Origin: Xylaria sp. FL1777
Taxonomy: Eukaryota > Ascomycota > Sordariomycetes > Xylariales > Xylariaceae
NCBI GenBank assembly: GCA_022578965.1
Contig: MU400601.1
Coordinates: 113,159-177,158, forward strand
DNA: 64,000 nt
Reading direction: 5' to 3'
The position numbers and the translations under genes were made by a program. Shown piece by piece: positions 34,832-47,953 of this stretch (positions are counted from its first letter, which is position 1; each line of letters starts with the position of its first letter). Below the pieces are notes generated by a model. It saw only the letters and a list, made by a program, of their open reading frames with translations. It was not told the DNA's origin and did not search any database.

Positions 34832-37800
34832 TTAAGTAAATACCTGGTCAACAAGTCCTCGGTAGTTATTGTACGGCAGCTTGTTGTAGGGATTTAGAAG
34901 TTTGGCCTCGAAATCTTCTGCATTTGTGAGTCGCACCCAGACGACAAACTTATCCGTAGCTTTGTCATATTTGGATCCCACTAGATACGCAGCAAGGATG
35001 AGTTCGCTGTTCGGAGCTTCTTTCATCTGAATCGCCTGGGCGGCGTCTTCGTGCACGACTCCAAGCTGCACCTTGTAACCATGTGTCTCGCCCCATACTT
35101 GTGCTAGCAGATTCAAGCAGTGTATGTCGAAGTTGTCCTTCGAGTTTGCGTACGGCGCGATGGCTGCGCACGCTTCTGAGCGGAGAAGACTTACGAGCTC
35201 CTTATTAGTCGTATATAGCCCGGTCTTCTTTCCCAACTGATAGTTAATACCATATTCGAGGGCAATCAAAGCCGAAGTGGACATATTATGCAGAGTAGAC
35301 CGCGTTGAAATATATCGATTAGGGAAAGTCTGAAGGAGTAGCCTTTTAGCCTCTCTCTTATCGGGTTCCGGGTATACAGGTAGTGAAGGGGGTGACGTCG
35401 TGCTGCCACTTCCAGGGATTGCAGGGATCTGACCGAGGTTGATTTTATCGGTCTGGCCAGTACCGTATTCAGCTTTCACGCCCGTGTTAACTTCGGTCAA
35501 GGGCTCTCCTTTCACTGTGCTTTCGGCTTTCTTGCCCACCGCTGTGGCTGCTGCGAACTGGCCACCACTGCCGCCTGGTTGCAGGGGGACGGACGTATCA
35601 CTGCGGAATCTCTTGGTCGTCGCCGAACTGTTTAAGAACTCGATGGGCATCTTACGCTTCGAGGGGTTGCTGCGGGGAATATTTGACCTCGCGACTGGGG
35701 GCACCAACGGGATCAGTGGTACCTCTCCACCGGCAACTTTTTTCCACACCCTCGAGAGACCCAGTAACGGGTCCTTGTAGAAAGGTCGTGCCGGGTATAG
35801 TGCTGATTGGAAATGGAGTGTTAGCATCAAACACGGTGGGCGTAGTTAGCTATGGCTCGGTAGCATATCTTTCTCACTTACCTCTATTAAGTTCGTTGCT
35901 AATCATTACCTTTTGCAGCAATGTATCACCCATGGGGAAGATTGCTGGCCCAGGTGCAAATTTCTCATCGGTTCGTCTAAAGGGGATGAGACCTCCCTTC
36001 AATCTTCTTGTCCCCTTGTGCCCCGTTGTTCCTTTTTTTCCCGTCAACGGCATGTTGTTGCTGGTGGTGTTGTTGCCGCTACTGCCGCCGGCGTTATCGT
36101 TGAACAAGTTGACGCTAAAGGGATTGATATTGACAGGGTCGATGGTTACGGTGTTGACGCTGATGATGTTTTTGTTGTTGGCGATGGTATTATTGCCAGC
36201 TTTGCTAGATTTACTACTACCAGTGCTACTATCCCCGTAAATACTATCGAGTGAAACAGAAGGAGCAGGGTTGATATGCCTCGGTGAATCTGGCTGTAGG
36301 TAGTGCCAGTCCTCTGGATCACGGCCGTGATGATGATCTATGATAGGGTGGGCATAAAGGGGCTTTTCGTTTCCGATAGGTAGTCGATTGGTCAAGATGC
36401 CATAGGCTTGATCAGGCCGTGAGGGATCTGTCCTAAGTACTTCGTCTTTACGTTCTCGGATGGCGTCGAGCCTATGTGGAAGGATGCGAGAGGGTGGCCA
36501 TCGTTGCATGTTAAAGAAGTGCTGACGGGTGTGTTGAGCCTGGTACCGTCTTTGGTCCTTTGTTGCCCACACAAAGAGATTAGGTCTTTCATAGCCTTGG
36601 AATTCTTTGTCTTCTTCGTCTTTGAACCCGCTTAGCCGACCTGGGTACATAGTGGGCCGATTCCGAAAACAGTCATCAATGATGCCCTCCCGAATGATGG
36701 TGAAGGGGTCCTGGTCCTGTTTGAGGGGATTTTGGAACGTTGAATCAGGGTCTGCCCTCGCCAGGACTTCCTTGATGTCCGGAGGCATGAGTGCCACCTC
36801 GCCAGAACCTTCTGTGACGGCCGTGCTCCACTTCTCTATAGCAAGATCGTAGTCACTCGTAGATATTGCCTGCCACCATTTCTCAACTACAGAAAGAGTC
36901 GGGCCAGGATCCGCACTAACGTTATTTTCGGGCCGTGGCTTTTTGGCATGTGCCGAAAGATCTAGAGGTGGCTTCATTGTTCCTGTTTTAGGGCCGTTTT
37001 CTAGATATTGTAATCTCTCCTTAACTTGGTCCACGTATCTCAACGTCCGGCCCATGCGATAAGCTATGTTCCGGAAAAATTGAGCAGTTCTCTCAGGCGT
37101 TTGTGGATAGTATGGTTCACCCGAATAGTAATAAGTTTCGCCTTTGTGCTGCTTTTTGACTTGCTCGTGATACTTCTTTAGGTAAGCCCCGACTGCTTCC
37201 CAGGTAGCGAGGTCATCTCGAAGGGGTGGATCTCGATCACTGTCAGCGCTGTCTGCCAGTGTGTTGCCAACACGGCATAGCCCTTCTGGTACGAGGTACC
37301 CTTCTATGAACGCCCGTCTTTTGGCAGAAGCCGTAGCTGTCCCTGGATGTTTTTCCTGGGTTTCCAAGCGTTCCAATTCGGGAGAGAAGTCCGATCCTGC
37401 ATGGTCCAATATGAATTCTAGCTCGCGAGCGAATCTGGGTCTATTCTCATGGTATAAAGACCAGTTGCCATAAGCAGTGTCATAATGATCCAGCATGTCA
37501 GCCAGATATTCCGCGTTGGTTTCGTGTAAATGCTGTAAATCTTCGTAGCGCCACATGACACGATCTTCGGGATGTACGTTGTAACTTGGCCGATCGACTC
37601 TCGCAGGCTTCCCGCCTCTTCCTGGTATGAACCTGGATTTGATTAGCATACTGCCTCGGCCAGTTACGTCTTTACCTAAAACTTACACGCATCTGCCAAG
37701 CTGCTGCAGTTCTATGCAACAGAATTCTGCTTCGTCCATGGAAAATTGGTAACAAGAGTTAGGATGCTCTGGATTGGGATCTGTGTCTCCGCCTTGCTTC

Positions 37801-39875
37801 AATTCCGATTCCGCACAGCCATTTATATATGCTAGTACCGTAGTGAGCGGCTTCGGCTCGTAGGCATGCATAACTTCATGGATATCATTGCGATCTTCTC
37901 CCCATAGGTAGAGTTCCCTACTGTCCGGTACACCCGATAACTCCAGATTCTTGAAGAATGATTGGAGCTTCGCATCAAATACAATAGCAAGATTGTGGGT
38001 AGGTAGCTTGGATGGATCGCACATTTCCAGCGTGCGTGATGGCTCGCACAAATATTTCAACCATGAAATTTCAACGTCGTCTACAAGCTTATAGTTATCA
38101 TCATCAGTGTTGTCTTTGATATTATCGATTCCCAGTCTGCGTTTGATGTCCCGGCGCCAATAACGCTTTCTGTCGTGTATATCATCGTCGTCCTCAGCTG
38201 GTAATTGTAGGCTGTTGTTCATGTTGGGACCACCCGTATTCTCCTGTCTCCCGGCATCGATGTCCCGTAGAATAGCTCTCAAGAGAGGGCGAGGCGCTGC
38301 GCCCCATGCACTATGAAGCAAGCTTTCAATATTCTCAAGCTGTTCACCAATTCTTAACCAGTGTTGATCATGAACAGCAAAGCCTCTGTAGATACGTGGC
38401 CCTCGAAAATTAACGGGTAATGCCGAGACCGAGAAATCGTTCCAAGACAGACTGTTGTAGCGTCGACGCTGGGAATCAGCCAGCCAATCGACCGTCTCCG
38501 CATATTTAGAAGACCAATAGAGCCACGAAAATGGATCCTTCTCTTTTTCGTTTACATCCTTAGGATCGACCACTCGTGGTACATAAACGGTATCTTTAGG
38601 CAAAGGCGCGGGCGGCTCGTATGGCAAGACGAGTCGACGCCATGGAGTGTTGATCACACGATTCTCGTGGCTGGTGAACAGGTTAAGGCATTGCTGAAGA
38701 GCAGCTCTTTGCCACCCACGTCTATTATAGAACGATGGGCCCTTGGCTATCTCTTGACTATCATATGGAGGGACCACTTTGGCACGGGTTTCAGCTATGC
38801 CACGTCTTATATATTGTTCATACACTCTATTTTCGGTGATGAACTTGTTGTCGTTCCACGTGGAGTTGTTCGTCTCGCCAATCTTAACAAAATTCCGGAC
38901 GGCCTGGAAGAACCTGTCCTCGCTCTCAACATACTCATCAACCTCAGCTAAGACTGATGACCCCGTGGTCGGGTCAACGGCCTTGAGAGTCGTATTCCAA
39001 ATTGTTGAATTATCCTTGGGACGCGGGATAGGGTCCACTGGGCGATACTGGGACTTTGCACGATTAGGCTCAGGAAGAGGAAACACCTCTGGATAACTTA
39101 GGAGACGCTCCTGCGTAGTTTGACCTCGAAGAATATCAGTTGTCCATGGTGTTTTTTCCCGGTCACGTTTCTCTGAAGCTAGGTGAACGCTGATCATCAC
39201 GCGCGCATCTTCTAAGGCAGCGCGTAGTTTAGGATCGCTGTATCCAAGGGCACCAGCCGTCATTTGTTGGCTGGCCTCTGCAATATACCCTCGTATGAGC
39301 GGGAAATTGGCGTTCCAGTTGCCATCTCGGTCTGCGTCATTGTCCCGAAGATAGGAAAGGATGCGGGGGATTGTGGTGCTTGGGTCGAACTCCTTTGGAC
39401 TGTAGACTGTGCCTCCTTGAAGGCTGGCATCCGCAACTACTGTGGGCATAGACTGATACTCGTCCTTTTTCACAAAACCGGTTCGGTAGAGCTCTTCAAG
39501 CCGCCGAAGAAGACGCGCCCGCTCAATCCCCTCGTCTGAGTGGTGCATCGGCGCCATCGTACTCAGATGCAACTGATTGACGGAGGGCAATGTCTGTGGG
39601 TAGAGAACGGTCGTAAAGAAGCCACAATGCCTGGCGCTCAACTGAGCAAAAAGGTGAAGGAAATGAAGTAACACGGTTCTACGAGTCGGTGGTAGGCAAG
39701 GCCGGTGGTTCGTGTCTCCATTCAGAGGGATTTCAATAGTTGCCAGGGATGGAACACGAACATTCCGAGGGTAGCGGCGTTCCTTCACCGGCTGCTCTTG
39801 GACTTGTACAATGCATTGCGGACAAAGAATGCGGCCATAACCCTCGTTGGTACAAGTGAGACAACCACTATACAT
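34832..39875 (-). CDS. Large orphan protein (1636 residues) with N-terminal CxxC-CxxC zinc ribbon
   Basis: I do not recognise this protein. Three long open exons, 39875-37687, 37632-35882 and 35802-34832, join in frame (phases 2 and 1) through 54-nt and 79-nt introns, with GTAAGT donors and GCTAAT/GCTAAC branch points. Three adjoining long frames on one strand with matching phases argue strongly for a single gene. The N-terminus has C5-x2-C8-x9-C18-x2-C21, a probable zinc ribbon. Next comes charged, Trp/Tyr-rich soluble sequence with many Pro/Arg motifs, an Asn/Ser-rich low-complexity region (about 1194-1257) and a more globular C-terminal 200 residues. No membrane helix is evident beyond one hydrophobic patch near residue 70. 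The start could be further upstream through a 31-nt exon at 40025-39995. Divergent from the retropepsin-like gene, with 162 bp between start codons. Confidence 0.78.
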
Positions 39876-40037
39876 CCATTTACCGTTTGCAGATTTTGTA
39901 GCTTACTAAGGTGCCGAATTAGCTTTGTCTCGAATTTGACAACTATACTGGTGGCTGAATATACTAGAGTATTCATCCGACGGCTCACAATTACCTTCAG
40001 CATCGCCCCAGGCTTTATTTGACATTGCTGAATAGTT

Positions 40038-41838
40038 ATGTCGGAGAAAAGACGGCGTCAGACCGAGGAACATTCCGACAGCGAAGGTCAAAATGCGTCC
40101 GGGAGGCATCGAGGGGGCGCCATCCGGTCGTTCGGAATGCCCGAGAGTGAATGGAGAGCCCGAGAACGACGGAGAGCTCGTTTTCTATCCAAGAACAAAA
40201 AAAGACCGAGCGATGAAGCGCCAGAGGTAGTTGGAGGCCAGACCGAGGTAACGGCTGAGGCTGGGGAGTCGGAATCATTGCAGCTACCAGTTGGAGTTCC
40301 TGAAAGCCGACCGAGGAAACCGTGGGAGTCTTTAGTCATTGGCAGCGTAGGCGAAAACCTGAGCCGTATCGAGCAAAAGAACCGCGAAATCGAACAACAG
40401 AAATTCATCGTACAATTTCACGAAGAGCATTCGCCACATCAAGTAGAGCATAATAGGAGGATATTGAATCAACTAATCCAAGAGAGAGCTGAAATGGCGG
40501 ATAACAAAGAGAATAATATGCCCCAGTAGGCTGGCTCGCTCAACGGGGGGGCTAGGTTCCTAAGCTAACAATGATTGCGTTAGAGATCAACGAGAAAAAA
40601 GCGAACGCATTTCTAGACGTTTGGAATTGTTGCGATGGGTCCTCGAGAGCAGCCGATGCGAGGACGAGAGGATTAACGTCAGAGCGGCGATCCACGGATA
40701 CGAGTCCGGATATATACCATATTCTCATGAATTCACGTTGATATATGCAGGCCATGTCGTGGATAAATGTCCAAACTACCAATCTTTCCGCATCGACAGA
40801 TATGAAAGGCTCGACCGTTACTTTGCTAGGCATGGACCCGGTTGGCTCTGGCAAGAACCCCCTTTAGCTGGTCACGGGAGTGATGTTCTGGGGATGAAAG
40901 GCATTTGTCTCAACCGGGAATTTGACATTGATAAGTACCATGTTGGTACCTACCAAGTCACTCTTAAACTTGAGGTCCTACGTGATAAAGTATCCAAAGG
41001 GAAATCTCAGACAGCCCCAAATAAAATAAAATTTAAGAACAAGATGAATCGGGAACAGGATGCTGATGCCTCATGTCGACTGGGGACACTTCTGGACAGT
41101 GGCGCGACTTTTCCCATAATACTCGAATCTGACCTGGCGCGGTTGAATATGAATGTTTCGGAATACCCGGCTCAAGGAGTGATGGATGTAAACATCGTTG
41201 GCGGCAAAAGCAAGCTTAGATTCTACGAGATGCATGTGTCCATATGCTCTGAAGATGGCACCTCGTTGGTTGGCCAGGGAAACGAAGCAGTATGGCCAAC
41301 GGAACCGCGAAGCTTGGGTGGATTCTGTCCGGTTCTGGCTCAGCGAGACCCAGCAGGCAGCGTCAGCTTTGTACAACGCCTCAGCGGCATGATGCCGTTT
41401 GATGCTTGCTACATGTCTTCAGCACCAGGCATGGCGCGAATCTGGCTAGGGGAGGATCGGAGAGACGTACTGGGTACTAGCCGATTACCTGCTCATTTCA
41501 GATTTGACACCGACAAGACGTTTATCTTTCAATATCCCGAGGAGTTTGAAAGTCTTCGGCAAGCTGCGCGGACACCTGACCGTGTAATATTTTTACACGA
41601 ATTTCCGGACAAGCCTAACCTCCTATTTACTGATAGTGATACAAAGGTGCATGGGAAGAGTGAATTTGCTATTGGAGAGTACCAAACTGAGAATAATGGT
41701 CCGGGGGAGAAACCAACCCAAAGTGCCGCGGCACGTCGGGTTATCTATGTTGAGCCGCGGAGGGGAGGCATTAAGACTGTGCCTAGAGGGAACCGGCGCC
41801 TGTGGAAGAAGGACTTTGCGAAACATGCATCAGTCTAG
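40038..41838 (+). CDS. Orphan protein with retropepsin-like Asp-Ser-Gly motif (580 residues)
   Basis: Two exons, 40038-40525 and 40584-41838, join in frame (phase 2, 58-nt intron, GTAGGC donor, GCTAAC branch, GCGTTAG acceptor). The N-terminal third is hydrophilic, with a basic stretch (RRRARFLSKNKKRP, possible nuclear signal, about residues 45-58) and a predicted coiled coil (about 105-153). The C-terminal part holds TLLDSGATFPIILESDL with candidate catalytic D334, the hallmark of single-lobe retroviral-type aspartic peptidases. A hydrophobic-hydrophobic-Gly motif DVLGTSRL lies about 123 residues later, longer than the usual spacing. No reverse transcriptase, integrase or nucleocapsid knuckle is present, so this resembles a domesticated or host-type retropepsin fold. 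Function unknown. Intact reading frame; not RIP-damaged. Confidence 0.78.
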
Positions 41839-44800
41839 AATATTATTTATGCTGGCTCGAGTGAAAGCTGCGCAGACGGTAGAAGGGAGCGTCATTGTCC
41901 GAGACTAGCAAGACGATGAACTTGCAAAACAGTAACATGATGTATACAGTAATGGAACTTATACTTACGTACGCAACTCGCGCGCGGTCGAGTATTCAAA
42001 AAACAAAAAACTCATAGCATAGATGATGATGTTCTTCTCCTTTTCTTGGTCAGGCATGGAATCCTTAGCATGACGCTATTCATCTACAGGGTGCATGCAT
42101 TTGGCCTGGTCTGATCGTACCGGAAAAGGCGACAGTTTGAGCATTGGTCCTGGATCAGATGAGCTGATCGACTAAGTAGTTTACGAGAGACAGCCCCTAA
42201 GACTCAGAGGCTTACTGAAGGTATGATATCAACACCTTGAAAAGATTTTAGCGAATGTCATAAGGTTTCAAACCAAAGCGTAGATAGATGCATATAAACT
42301 CTGTAGTCAAGGCCATCCCTAAGAAGTAGTGTAGCCGGGGTAGTCTTGATGTTGAGGCGCAAATCCTAGTATCTCGTCGGATTACAGATAGCGGCAGCAA
42401 ACTCAGCCTTACCCGTCGGATGGTGTTCTCGATCCTCGCGACTCGCTTGTGGGGGCATACTCGAGACACCAGAATGTTGAGATGCAATGTACATTATGGA
42501 GCTATTTGATGCACTGTTTTCGGCATCCACCTGCTTCTGCGTGATTTCGGTTCCTCGCTCCTCATCCCTCGGCGAATTACGGATCCTGTAAGATGTTGTT
42601 AAGGTGGTATTCGAGCAACAATGATATGATGTACAATGTAGCGGGGACCTTTTACTTTCTTATCTCCATTCTAACTGCCTAGAACCATGGTAGCTGGTCG
42701 CTAGACTCGAAATGGTATGGAAACAAAGCAACACGTTAGATGAATGTGACGATAATGAGAGAGGCTGGTATGAAGTGATAGAGGCGTGGGTTTCCAAATC
42801 TTGAAGCATGCCAAGCAAAGGAGAGGGGCAGTTTCTATGTCCAAGTGGGGATGAGAAAGCATCACCGAAGGAAACACTGAAACAGTCGTATACGTAGTGA
42901 CTCTGACTCGAAAGAGCCGAATAGGAGCATCTTGGTTGTAGTGTTGATAGAGTTCTATATGTACGTACTGTATTGTGAAGTACGTTTAATAACTCTGCTA
43001 AACCGTTATAGCAGGGTTGGGTTGCAAGAGCTTCAGCATCAGGTCATTATTTAAACGTTCCGTAGGTGCGGACTCTTTTCTCTCATTCCCCCCCTGTGTT
43101 TCCCTTTTCATAATACCGGCGTGGAACTAAGCCGTCATGGAACCGAGGTAATAGAGATGAGGAGGAGAGGAATGAAAAAAAAAAATCTTTTTTTTCTTTC
43201 TCCTCCGCAAGCAATTCTTTAAGTAATAAGTTACGCCAGTGAGGGAGGCCGATGAAGGATAGAGTGTCGTACTTTCACTGTACGGGGCGCTACGGCGGCT
43301 ATCTCGTCATTATTTGAGACCAGCCTGGTTGCACACCTTCTGGAAATCCACCTAAAAATAGCTATGATTCGCTCGTCAATAGATTTGAAGAAATAGAGAA
43401 GTGTACTGCCCCTATCTCATACATCTAATGCTGTGATAGAATCTTCACAAAGCCATTCAAGACTAAAACGCTGATTGACTGTAAGTACACTTACGTACAT
43501 AAGTAGTGGTACTCGTACGCTAGAAGGGAGGGGCCGAAGAGTCTCGCGGCGTCTTGCCAAATAGGGGTACCGTGCATCGAAAATGGCCTGCTATCCATGA
43601 ACGGTGGAAACTTCCATGCCGAACCGCTTCTCCAGTCTTTTTTTTACTCCAGTCTCGTGCCCAACTGTGTTACAAAATGTGACAGTAGACGAGAAACGCG
43701 TTTCCATGTTTCTACAACGGGTGGGCGACGAGAATTAGCGTCATCACAGCAAGCGGCCAAAGCCTTGACGCTTGATAGCGTTATGCTTAAACTTATGCGG
43801 AGGTAGTGCTAGTACATAATACCTAGTGTGCAATATCCTATGGACACTGTTCACTTACGCAGTATGGTATTCAATTATGACTTGCAGATACAATAACGTC
43901 AGCCGTCCCACCAAAATGGATTTACTGGTATGTCAGTACATACTGCGACATACTGCGTATACACTTACTACAGTACTACGTGCCGCACTAAATGCATATT
44001 AAATAGGGCCGGGCTCTGTCAAACCAACAAGCCCGAGGTGATGAAACCATGAACATGTAACTGACTGTCCTGCCTTGAAGGAATATTGCTAAATGGTCCC
44101 GTGTTCACCCTGTAAGCCTATTAATTCTAGTCCTCCTCTAAAGTGTCATGTCTACGACCCATGGCTAGCTGACCGAGCTACATTCCTATGACCCTTGTCC
44201 GGCTAGAGACTAACTGATCAGGCTATGCAATGAGATGATAAATACATTGTAATGGATTGGATTGGAAGAGGGTCCTACACTAGATAGATCCTGAATGCGG
44301 AGTTAAGGCACTAGTAGTGGATTACAGCATAAGGCATTTCTACATAGGATCGGCGTATGTCGTCTGATCAAACAGACCAACAGTTGGTATATATAATGTC
44401 AGATTATAAATGGACAGTAGGCTTGTTCCGAGCAAGTGAAAGTAAAGGTAAGTAAGTAATCGATGGAGAGACCGCTATTAAACTCTTTGGCCCTGTACCC
44501 GTATCCAGAGTCTTCGCGTCAACGGCCAGTTTAGATGTAACTCTGCACTAAGCAGCACGACCCTAGCCGGACTCCTACGCATAAATTCGGCCTGTATAGG
44601 TGGATCTTAGGCCGGTGCCGAAGAGGAAAAAAAAAATTCAGTCAGTGCCGTCGTACTACAGAGGATAACGAGCCGTCGTCGGGTAGATCTTGTTGCGACA
44701 GTAACAGGCTTTCATGTTGTACAGTGTGATACTCGTGCATTTCCCTGTTTGTGGTCTACACGATATTTTCTACACTAAGGCGTCGTACCAAGGTGAAGGA

Positions 44801-47761
44801 CCGATACAAGCCCACCGGGACGAACACTGCAGGTTAATGGAGTCTTGACGACTATAGTTTTGAGGATATACTGTAGCGTGCGGTGTTCTCTAGTGCGTAC
44901 AGTATGTGTGCTTATAGCTAGCTGTACGTGAGTCTGACATGAGCTACCTACGCAGTATGTAGGACTCAAATCTGCGGCTCGCCCAGGCGTTCAAGATATC
45001 CAAAGGTGGATTAGCTCGAGTTCTAAAGTTCGTTAAGGGCAGCCTAATTATAACAAGAGCCCGCCTTTGTCTCCGGCGCCCGCACAATCCTGCGCGTCGC
45101 GTACCCAACGCGCCGGGATTTTCGTGTCTTCCGGGCCGTGCAAAGCCATTTATTTAATGGTGCCCAAAAAGAGAAATCCGACCATTCCCGCTTCGACCAA
45201 CAAACGACCAAATAATGATAACGCCAAGACGTCGCATCTCAGTATACCACGCAACCCAGTTATATATATGTTACTGTTAGGATCCGAGCACAGCGGCCCA
45301 CAGGCCGAATGTAACGACAGATTCGGGTGATATGTTGAAATTTGGGAAAGCGGCGGCGCGGGGGTTGTTATAGGTACGTTTCATTGAACAGGTAATTGGC
45401 CGAGCAGGAGGGGATCTGGATCTACGTTTCGAAGTCTGCGGTGTTCCTGATGGTGTCGAAGCGGCCTAGCCTCAAGATCGTGGTATAGGTATCATATGTT
45501 GGGCCGCTGCGGACGCGGCCGTGGCATCTGCAAGGATTCGTAGTAGCCTGTCGATAGTCTCGCCAAAATTTCCTCTATATGTAAAAGCACTGCCTATGTG
45601 ACGGTGCGTTGCAGCATGCGAAAGAAGCGGCCTGGAGTATTAGCCGTCCCCTTTTCCGAAGGTCCAAGTGCCTCGTTGGAGGTTCAGCAGTTAGGTACCT
45701 GATGACACTTCACGAGAGAGATGCCTCTTACGCACTCCCAAGGCAGTACGGCCTGCTGCCCTTTCTTCCAAGCCGCCCTCGACAATGTGACATCGTCAAT
45801 CGGAATATATGATGCTTCCTGTTCGAATGCAGGTTGCCGAGAATGTTAACTGCCCCCAAGATGCAACTTCAGCCCCAAGAACACAATTTTCCTGGCCCTT
45901 GTCTTATGTGTCCGTTTTCACAATATGATACTTTAGGCTAGTGTCTGGTGTATAGGAATCACAAACAGAAGACCGGCCAATTTAGGGCAACTATATTCCC
46001 TCTGATATCGAACAATACGCCCAGCCACGGAACGTATGTATTGCTCAGCCAGTCCAGGTGTGTACACTATTGGTATCAATTGAAGCCAGATCTTGGAGGA
46101 TTCTGCTTTATCTCGGTAAACTCCAAGGCTATACCACTCTACGATCCTGCTCAAACAAGCAGGCTTATGCTGTTGGGGCAAGGTCGCATTAGAATAGGTT
46201 GTGTGGTCCCAGCCTGCCGGGACGAGCTACCAGCCTCAATCTTGTGTGGCTTTTTTTTTAAAGGACTCCTTGAAAGCGGCCAAAGCTTCCAGATCGACGA
46301 TTTGACGACTCCACCAAGTTTGGTCCCACCCTTGCTGTAGCTCGCTTTGCATCAGCTGAATAGCTAAAAGTACCGACATTCTGTTTGAGAGATGTCAGAC
46401 TCGTAGAAGCGAGCTCACTCTCCTCGAGAGTGTCAGCTTGTTGTCCCAGGACGTTCGTCTTCAAATTTCTGTTTATAGCGAATCATAATCTCGCTCCCGA
46501 CGGGTTGTTATGAAAAAGGGCTGCTGGAGATTATACGAGGATAGATTATGTACCTACTGCGTATGTCCTAACTGGCATATCTACACTAAGGCGAAGTGGG
46601 CGAACCAATGTCTCACCAAAGTCCATCATTGTGAGATGTTACTGGTTGTAGGGTTTCGGGTTGGGCGCGTTTATTGCAGCCACCCGCAGGGCTTAACTCG
46701 TCTTTATCGCATTAGTGTCAACCTGCCTAGTAATGATCGGGAACAGTGTCGTGCTGTGCGCCGGCGAGATGGTTGCGCCACAGCCGTGCCAAGTTCAAAA
46801 CTAACGTATCCTAACGTATCCCATAAGCGATACACAGATGGATGTCCAAAATAGAAAGGCCTACCGTATTAGTTCCACCCTAGTTCTTGCATTAGAAGTG
46901 TAGCTGAAGGCGAGTTCGTTGCTTCATTTCCATGCTAGGACCTTAGCATTTCATCAAGGTCAAAGCTCCGTAGCAGGATACCGAAATAATTACTGCAGGA
47001 GTTCAGGACGCCTCATCATGTCCCAGAAAGTTGTCCGACCATGATTGCTCATAAGTAGTCTTCCACTTAGCGTTGCCCGGGGCAAGATAAGTGGTGCAGG
47101 AGAGAGGAGGCGGGTGGGTGGCAAACAGGGCTTCAAGCTTGTTTAAGATGCCTAGATTGCGAAGCGTTTCTTAATTGGGCTGTCTCATCTGAAGACCAGG
47201 GAACCAAGTCTTGAGAGCCTTCACCGCCGGAAGACGTGGAAGCACATCATTTGGCGGGGTCGAGATTGGAGAAGCTGCTCATTTGCTGACTTGCAGCTGT
47301 TTGAATAAGGCCGCACAAAAAGGAACGGAGCAGAGGACCGAGAACGAGGAGGCACTGAAGGGGGGCGGCTGTGTCTGATCTACATGGGGAAGATGATAAA
47401 TGCCATTATTCGAATGCAAGAAACAACATTAGGCACTTAATCCATCATGCAGCTAATCGCGACGCTAGGGAGGCGACAGACACTTGCTGCCAACAAAATG
47501 CCGTTCTATGGAGAAGCGAGCGCCGAGGGATTTCATCAACATGAATCTCTCGAACGGGAAGATCATGTGAAATCACCGACGAGCATGAACCAGCCCAAGA
47601 CCCCGGACTCGATACCCGCGCTAGGTCCACTATCACAGATCGGCTGGCACGTCATAGCACCGAACGAGACACGTATTGGGGAATAGCTGTTGTTTTGGTG
47701 CCGAATATAGTAATCAATAGGGTGGGAAATAATGGGCCTTTACTGGAGAGAACCTTGGAAG
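41839..47761. other. Gene-poor transition zone before the A+T-rich block
   Basis: Nearly 6 kb of ordinary base composition with no supported gene. Many short frames on both strands are mutually overlapping and lack any domain signature. It has A/T homopolymer runs (43178-43200) and TACGCAGTA copies at 43856, 43951, 44949 and 46555. Open frames at 45933-46464 (minus) and 46510-46854 (plus) were examined and not recognised; decayed coding sequence cannot be excluded. Confidence 0.5.
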
Positions 47762-47818
47762 GCAATGCGAATTTTCGGACCTGAAGAATTAATATCGGGA
47801 CCTAAATCTAAACCTAAT
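47762..47818 (+). repeat. 57-bp inverted repeat, intact arm
   Basis: Outer arm of an inverted repeat whose partner is 48174-48230. It keeps C or G at all eight positions where the arms differ. It sits just outside the start of the A+T-rich block. Confidence 0.85.
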
Positions 47819-47953
47819 GCAGCAATCCCCCTACAGGTACTGCGGGTCCTTTTCTACTTTACCTGTATTTGTATAAAGTATGAAGTAACCTTATATATTT
47901 ATAAGGGCTACCTATAAACTAAGCTAAAAAAAACAAGTATGCAACTAAATTAA

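Noticed and set aside
45933..46464. Adjacent minus-strand frames as a possible broken gene
   Set aside because: No recognisable domain could be read across them. Decay cannot be excluded, but the claim is unsupported.
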